From the NCBI GenBank assembly GCA_041584015.1, contig JBFHES010000075.1:1-17126 (forward strand): a stretch of 17,126 nucleotides of DNA, read 5' to 3'. The notes beneath the pieces were generated by a model. It did no database searches and was not told where the DNA came from. It saw nothing but the letters and a program-made list of their open reading frames with translations. This DNA is from JBFHES01 sp041584015. Lineage in GTDB: Bacteria > Bacteroidota > Bacteroidia > Bacteroidales > M50B96. The position numbers and the translations under genes are program-made. Of the stretch, positions 13,082 through 17,126 are shown piece after piece. The first letter of the stretch is position 1. Each line of letters starts with the position of its first letter.

Positions 13082-14254
13082 ATGGAACGAAACAAGAGAA
13101 GAAGAACCGATGAGAGCCGAGGAGCTGGTAAAGGGCCACATCGGAGAACATCCAGAGGAAGAGAGGAACAAGCCCGAAAACCATATGCTGATAATACAGA
13201 TGGGCCTCAGGACAGCAAGGAGGAGAGCAGCCTGGACCATCGGTCTAAAGATTCGCGTGTTAAGGGAAGAACGCACCGCGAAACTAAGGATGAACGAGCT
13301 ATAAGGTTTGCCGAGAAAAAGAAGAGTTTTCAGAAAGGAGGAGATCGTCCAAAGTATAGTGGCTCCAGTGAACGCTATCAGGGGGCTAAAAAACCTTATG
13401 CTAAAGATGCTGATAGAGAAGACCGTAAGGATGGCTATGACAAAAAGTACAGCTCACCAAAGAAATACTCGGGTGATGATAGAAAGCCAGCGTACAAGGG
13501 AAAAGGAAATAAGAAAGATACAGCTGCTCCGGTTTCAGATGAAATTAGATTAAACAAGTACATAGCCAATTCCGGAGTATGTAGTCGCCGCGAGGCAGAT
13601 GAATTGATTCGAGCGGGTTCGGTGAGTGTTAATGGACAGGTGGTTACCGAAATGGGCTTTAAAGTTAAGCGCAACGATGAAGTGAAATTTAATAATGAGC
13701 GTGTTAAGCCAGAAAAGAAGGTATACCTCTTATTAAATAAACCTAAAGATTACGTAACAACTCTGGATGACCCACATGCAAAGAAGACCGTGCATGATTT
13801 AATTAAACATGCATGTCCGGAACGAATATACCCGGTAGGCAGATTAGACAGGAATACAACAGGCGTATTGCTTTTTACAAACGATGGAGACTTGGCCAAA
13901 AAGTTAACACATCCAAAATTCAAGAAAAAGAAAATTTATCATGCCTTCTTAAATCGTAATGTAACCAAAAATGATTTAGCAAAGATTGCTTCCGGCGTAC
14001 AGTTGGATGATATCTTTATTCAACCAGATGCAGTTGATTATGCCGATCCGGAGGATAAAACACAGATTGGTATTGAGCTGCACTCCGGTCAAAACAGAGT
14101 GGTGCGAAGAATTTTTGAAGCCTTAGATTATAAGGTAGTTAAACTGGATCGCGTTTATTTTGCCGGTTTAACCAAGAAGAATGTACCACGTGGGAAATTC
14201 AGATTTTTAACAGAGAAAGAACTAAATCTACTAAGAATGAATGCCTTTAGTTAG
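13082..14254 (+). CDS. rluB: RluB/RsuA-family rRNA pseudouridine synthase with long charged N-terminal tail
   Basis: A 390-residue protein. Residues 154-208 are an S4 RNA-binding domain (IRLNKYIANSGVCSRREADE, then LIRAGSVSVNGQVV). Residues 213-385 are the RsuA/RluB/RluE/RluF catalytic domain, with the active-site aspartate in PVGRLDRNTTG (Asp256) and the later GQNRVVRRIFEAL segment. It isomerises a uridine in ribosomal RNA; by homology to RluB this is the 23S rRNA peptidyl-transferase region, but the exact site is not certain. The first about 152 residues are a low-complexity tail rich in Lys, Arg, Asp, Ser and Gly, much longer than the few residues preceding S4 in the Escherichia coli enzymes, though long tails are common in Bacteroidota. 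The ATG at 13082 keeps the tail in frame; alternative starts cannot be excluded. Confidence 0.9.
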   Translation: MERNKRRRTDESRGAGKGPHRRTSRGREEQARKPYADNTDGPQDSKEESSLDHRSKDSRVKGRTHRETKDERAIRFAEKKKSFQKGGDRPKYSGSSERYQGAKKPYAKDADREDRKDGYDKKYSSPKKYSGDDRKPAYKGKGNKKDTAAPVSDEIRLNKYIANSGVCSRREADELIRAGSVSVNGQVVTEMGFKVKRNDEVKFNNERVKPEKKVYLLLNKPKDYVTTLDDPHAKKTVHDLIKHACPERIYPVGRLDRNTTGVLLFTNDGDLAKKLTHPKFKKKKIYHAFLNRNVTKNDLAKIASGVQLDDIFIQPDAVDYADPEDKTQIGIELHSGQNRVVRRIFEALDYKVVKLDRVYFAGLTKKNVPRGKFRFLTEKELNLLRMNAFS

Positions 14255-14277
14255 GTATTCGAACATCTTAGGCTCGT

Positions 14278-14306
14278 TTTGGTTTTTATTAAAAATAATA
14301 TATTTT
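14278..14306 (+). promoter_or_regulatory. Weak candidate promoter for the secreted TPR gene
   Basis: TTTG (14278-14281) is followed after 17 bases by TATATTTT (14299-14306), seven of eight positions of the TAnnTTTG element. The ATG is at 14342. The region is very AT-rich, so a chance match is possible. Confidence 0.35.
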
Positions 14307-14341
14307 ACAAGCGATATAAAACAAAAATTATTTAAAAAATT

Positions 14342-15034
14342 ATGAAGAATTTACTGGCAATTATTGTGCTATTAGTAAGCACATCAATGTTATTTGCTCA
14401 AGAAGAAAAAACAGCTGCTCAATTAAAACAAGATGGACAAAACGCCTACAAAGCCAAAAAGTATGACGTGGCGTTTACAGCCTTTAGTGCCGCTATTGAT
14501 TTGAATAAAAAGAATAATACTCCTGATACTGCATTGTTCTACAACGCAGCTTATTGTGCTTATAAAAGCAAACAATATGAACCAGCAGCAGAGTTGTTTA
14601 AGACTTCTGTTGAGCTAGGTTATAAAAAGGAGAGATCTTTTGCAGGATTAACTGATTCTTATAAAAGAATGGGTGATAAATCTAAATATTTAACAACATT
14701 AAATACTGCTTATGCAAAATATCCAAATAGCAAGAGGATTAAAAAATATATGGCAGATTATAAATATCAGCAAGGCGTACTTCGTTACAACAATGCATCT
14801 GGGTTAATTCAAAAGGCAGAGACTGTTCGCGAATCTGATGAAGCTGAATTTAATAAATTGAAAGCTGAAGCAGAAAAGGAATATCAAAGTGCTTTACCAA
14901 TGCTTGAAGAAGCATATCAGTTAAACCCAAAGAAAAAGGGTGTATTAGAGGCTATGTTGAATGTTAATAAAGGGCTCGATAGAAAAGACAAAGTTGAAGA
15001 AATTCAATTGATGATTGATTCGAAGAAAAAATAG
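14342..15034 (+). CDS. Exported TPR protein
   Basis: A 230-residue protein with a signal peptide (MKNLLAIIVLLVSTSMLFAQ, cleavage before Gln20) and no lipobox. Residues 25-125 form about three TPR units: QLKQDGQNAYKAKKYDVAFT, LFYNAAYCAYKSKQYEPAAE and SFAGLTDSYKRMGDKSKYLT. Residues 138-225 are long, charged helices with one more TPR-like pair near SALPMLEEAYQLNP. TPRs bind proteins, so a periplasmic scaffold role is likely; the partner is unknown. It is a single-gene unit with a possible promoter upstream and a strong terminator shared with the convergent peptidase gene. Confidence 0.82.
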   Translation: MKNLLAIIVLLVSTSMLFAQEEKTAAQLKQDGQNAYKAKKYDVAFTAFSAAIDLNKKNNTPDTALFYNAAYCAYKSKQYEPAAELFKTSVELGYKKERSFAGLTDSYKRMGDKSKYLTTLNTAYAKYPNSKRIKKYMADYKYQQGVLRYNNASGLIQKAETVRESDEAEFNKLKAEAEKEYQSALPMLEEAYQLNPKKKGVLEAMLNVNKGLDRKDKVEEIQLMIDSKKK

Positions 15035-15050
15035 AAATAGCAATAATGTA

Positions 15051-15082
15051 AAAAAAGAGAGCCTTTGGGCTCTCTTTTTTTT
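15051..15082. terminator. Bidirectional terminator shared by two convergent genes
   Basis: A perfect stem, GAGAGCC (15057-15063) with GGCTCTC (15068-15074), encloses a TTTG loop. It is flanked by six A on the left and eight T on the right, so it ends with a U-tract on both strands. It lies 16 bases after the TPR stop, and its right end touches the TAA of the minus-strand peptidase gene. Confidence 0.95.
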
Positions 15083-16793
15083 AATCCAATTTTTTTAGCT
15101 CAGTTTTAACAAAGCTCATAAGCTCATGTATGTATTCCTTGGTGAAATTAAAAGAAACACCCGCTTCGGAATAAATCTCAGGAATGGTTTTAGTGTACCC
15201 AAGTGTAAGTGCTTTTGTGTAATTTTTAATTGCTGAGGCGGCATCTTCTTCAAAGTTTTTCCAAACGCCAATAGCGCCTAATTGTGCCATAGCATATTCG
15301 ATGTAGTAAAATGGAACTTCGAAGATATGTAGCTGTTTTTGCCAGGTATAGGCTTGTGCCATTTCATAATCACTCCAATCTACTTCCGCACTGCCAAACT
15401 CTTTACTAATGCGTATCCAGGCATCTTTGCGCTGACTTATGCTATGTTCCGGATTGGTATAGAGCCAATGCTGAAACTTATCGACAGTTGCTACCCATGG
15501 CAGAACTTCAATAACTCCTTCAAGCTGGCTTTTCTTGGCACGAACCAGATCAGCATTAGCAGTGAAGTACAAGTCCCAGAATTTCATTGATAAGAGTTCC
15601 ATCGACATGGAGGCTAATTCTGCAACTTCTGATGGTGTTGATTTAAAATCGACAATAGGCAGGTGAGCAGATAGAAAGGAATGAATGGCATGCCCGCCTT
15701 CATGTACCATTGTTTCAAGATCCCTGAGGTTACCCGTGGTATTCATATAAATGAAAGGTACATTGCTTTCATATAAGGGATAATTAAATCCTCCTGGTGC
15801 TTTCCCTTTTCTGGCCTCAAGATCTAAATATCCCATTTCATCCATAGTGGCTAAGTAGCTGCCAAAACTTGGATCAACCTTGTTAAAACATTGGATGGTT
15901 TTTTTTACAAGCTCTTCGGCTGTTTCAAAGGGCTTTAGAGGATCTTTTAATGCTGTGTCAACTGCCAGGTCGTAAGGTTTAAGCTCATCATATGCTAATG
16001 TTGCTTTTCTGTTTGCATGAATTTTTTCAACCAGAGGTTTTACTTCTGCCGCTATTGCTTTGTGAAACCCGAGCACATCATCAACGCTATAGTCGAACCT
16101 TCCCAACTCAGCAAATTTATATTCCAGATAATTTTTGAATCCTGCATTAACTGCAATTTTGTGGCGTAAACTAATTAGTTTAGAAAGTAACTCATCAAGG
16201 GTGTCTTTGTCTTGTAATCTTCTTTCAGCAATCAAGTCAAATACCTCTTTGCGTATTGAACGATTAGTATTTTTCAGATAATTACCTGCCTCTTGTAAGG
16301 TCATTTCTTTATCGTTGTAGGTAATCATCATGAGCGAAGAAATGGTACCGTATTCTTGCTCAAGTTTGGCTAATTCAGCTTTAAGCGGAATGTTCTCTTT
16401 TCTGAATAAGTTGATTTGCTGCTTAACCGATCGCATCATTATCTGATATCCGGGTTCGTTTAACTGCTCACTAATGGAGCAGGCAATCAATTTCTTATCC
16501 AACTCGTTGATTGCAACGGCAATCTTTGGTTCAATCTCAGTAACATAGGTATTAAACGATGCAGCAAGCACTTCGTTTGTTGTGTCGCAATTCATTTTAA
16601 TATAGCGCCAGGCAAGTTCCTCTTCTAGTACCGAGTCCAGTTCACTTTTATTATTGAGCCAGTTTTTCAGGTCTTCAGGTGTATTGATTGGTCGCGATTT
16701 GAGATCAATAAAATAGTGCTCTAAATCACTCCAGTTTGTGATGGTAAGGCGTTCAGGTAAAAAACTCCTTTTTAGTTTTAGCTTATTTTTCAT
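15081..16793 (-). CDS. M3-family oligoendopeptidase (PepF-like)
   Basis: A 570-residue metallopeptidase of family M3, resembling oligoendopeptidase F. The zinc-binding HEXXH reads HEGGH at His364-His368, within ETMVHEGGHAIHSFLSAHLP. The third ligand is probably Glu392 in STPSEVAELASMSMELL, 28 residues from the first His, the family spacing. GKAPGGFNYPLYESNVPFIY (330-349) is the conserved substrate-cleft segment. There is no signal peptide or membrane helix, so it is cytoplasmic, where it would trim short peptides. Length is slightly below the about 600 residues usual for PepF, but both N- and C-terminal helical parts appear complete. The ATG at 16793 is the first start of the frame. The upstream hairpin at 16876 separates it from the preceding minus-strand gene. 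Confidence 0.93.
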   Translation of the reverse strand: MKNKLKLKRSFLPERLTITNWSDLEHYFIDLKSRPINTPEDLKNWLNNKSELDSVLEEELAWRYIKMNCDTTNEVLAASFNTYVTEIEPKIAVAINELDKKLIACSISEQLNEPGYQIMMRSVKQQINLFRKENIPLKAELAKLEQEYGTISSLMMITYNDKEMTLQEAGNYLKNTNRSIRKEVFDLIAERRLQDKDTLDELLSKLISLRHKIAVNAGFKNYLEYKFAELGRFDYSVDDVLGFHKAIAAEVKPLVEKIHANRKATLAYDELKPYDLAVDTALKDPLKPFETAEELVKKTIQCFNKVDPSFGSYLATMDEMGYLDLEARKGKAPGGFNYPLYESNVPFIYMNTTGNLRDLETMVHEGGHAIHSFLSAHLPIVDFKSTPSEVAELASMSMELLSMKFWDLYFTANADLVRAKKSQLEGVIEVLPWVATVDKFQHWLYTNPEHSISQRKDAWIRISKEFGSAEVDWSDYEMAQAYTWQKQLHIFEVPFYYIEYAMAQLGAIGVWKNFEEDAASAIKNYTKALTLGYTKTIPEIYSEAGVSFNFTKEYIHELMSFVKTELKKLD

Positions 16794-16875
16794 TGCTTAT
16801 ATTTTTGTATTCGGGATTCATCGTATGCACTGAATGAAAGAATCATCTGCTATGAAAGGTTCAAACGGTTGTATA

Positions 16876-16910
16876 CAAAAATGACTGAATAGTATCTACT
16901 AGTCAGTCAT
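16876..16910 (-). terminator. Hairpin terminator of the DUF5606-like gene
   Basis: Bases 16881-16910 form an inverted repeat of two 14-base arms with one mismatch (outer 8 pairs perfect: ATGACTGA with TCAGTCAT). Read on the minus strand, it is followed by five U (16881-16877). It lies 22 bases after the stop of the DUF5606-like gene and about 90 bases before the peptidase start. Confidence 0.82.
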
Positions 16911-16932
16911 CTCATTATCTTATGGTGTTTTA

Positions 16933-17126
16933 TTATTCTTCTGTTTTCTGATCTTGGTCAGCAGCTGGTGTTGCTTCCTCTTTGCTGGTTTCGTCAGTAG
17001 TTTCTTCTTCTTCTTTTACTGCATCTTCCAGATCAATCATGTTCAATTCTGCTAGGGTGTTGTACCACTGCATAATTTTTTTGATATCACTAACGTAAAC
17101 TCTGTCCTTATCGTAGTCAGGTAAAA
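16933..17126 (-). CDS. DUF5606-like protein, C-terminal part only
   Basis: The minus strand is open from the right window edge to tandem TAA TAA stops (the first at 16933-16935), giving the last 64 residues of a protein whose start lies outside. The visible part contains LPDYDKDRVYVSDIKKIMQW followed by YNTLAELNMIDLED, which I recognise as the C-terminal motif of the small Bacteroidota DUF5606 family, and then an acidic tail rich in Glu, Thr and Ala. The function of the family is not known to me. The hairpin at 16876-16910 ends its transcript. Confidence 0.8.
   Translation of the reverse strand, partial: LPDYDKDRVYVSDIKKIMQWYNTLAELNMIDLEDAVKEEEETTDETSKEEATPAADQDQKTEE

Noticed and set aside
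13110..13304. Second open frame inside the pseudouridine synthase tail, considered as a sign of a frameshift
   Set aside because: The main frame stays open and keeps a consistent charged composition into the S4 domain; the alternative frame has no recognisable content.
1..17126. Search for CRISPR arrays, transposases, integrases, phage genes, tRNA or rRNA
   Set aside because: No regularly spaced repeats, DDE or recombinase motifs, or conserved RNA segments were seen on either strand by reading.

Overview
The window looks like chromosomal DNA from a member of the Bacteroidota, probably a free-living or marine relative of the Bacteroidales, Marinilabiliales or Flavobacteriales. The reasons are: AT-rich DNA; several copies of the Bacteroidota -7 promoter element TAnnTTTG; signal peptides that end just before a Gln (…AQ, …GQ); and families largely typical of the phylum, including a DUF5606-like protein, PorT/OMP_b-brl-like barrels, DUF4097-like proteins after ECF sigma factors, and a signal-peptide-bearing YidD. 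No rRNA, tRNA, CRISPR array, insertion sequence or phage gene was seen.

Positions 1-8547 hold two ECF sigma-factor operons facing outwards, with a pair of paralogous membrane glycosyltransferase-like proteins between them. The minus-strand operon is an ECF sigma factor (1389-2009) followed by a gene cut by the window edge (1-1377). That gene encodes an anti-sigma-like N-terminus, one transmembrane helix and a C-terminal outer-membrane-barrel-like domain. The plus-strand operon is a second ECF sigma factor (6425-6967), a single-pass anti-sigma-like protein (6969-7526) and a secreted DUF4097-like repeat protein (7507-8547), closed by a strong terminator. Between them, convergent and 23 bases apart, are two TMTC-like polytopic proteins with C-terminal TPRs (2245-4314 and 4338-6236). 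Gene order is therefore nearly a palindrome: sigma, TMTC-like, TMTC-like, sigma.

Positions 8635-11886 hold the most unusual locus. A small secreted or membrane protein of unknown family (8724-9161) has a good promoter and is followed by a strong hairpin terminator. Four tightly overlapping genes come next: a LolA-like-fold candidate (9223-9897), a YidD homologue that carries a signal peptide (9860-10258), and two related proteins with signal peptide, TPR region and C-terminal membrane segments (10251-11081, 11035-11886). All four appear to be exported, and three of the four start inside the preceding gene. I infer an envelope-biogenesis module, which I cannot match to a described system.

Positions 11887-17126 are mostly housekeeping or envelope genes: a ChaN/TIKI-like protein, an RluB-type pseudouridine synthase with a long charged N-terminal tail, a secreted TPR protein, an M3-family oligoendopeptidase on the minus strand sharing a bidirectional terminator with the TPR gene, and the C-terminal part of a DUF5606-like protein at the right edge.
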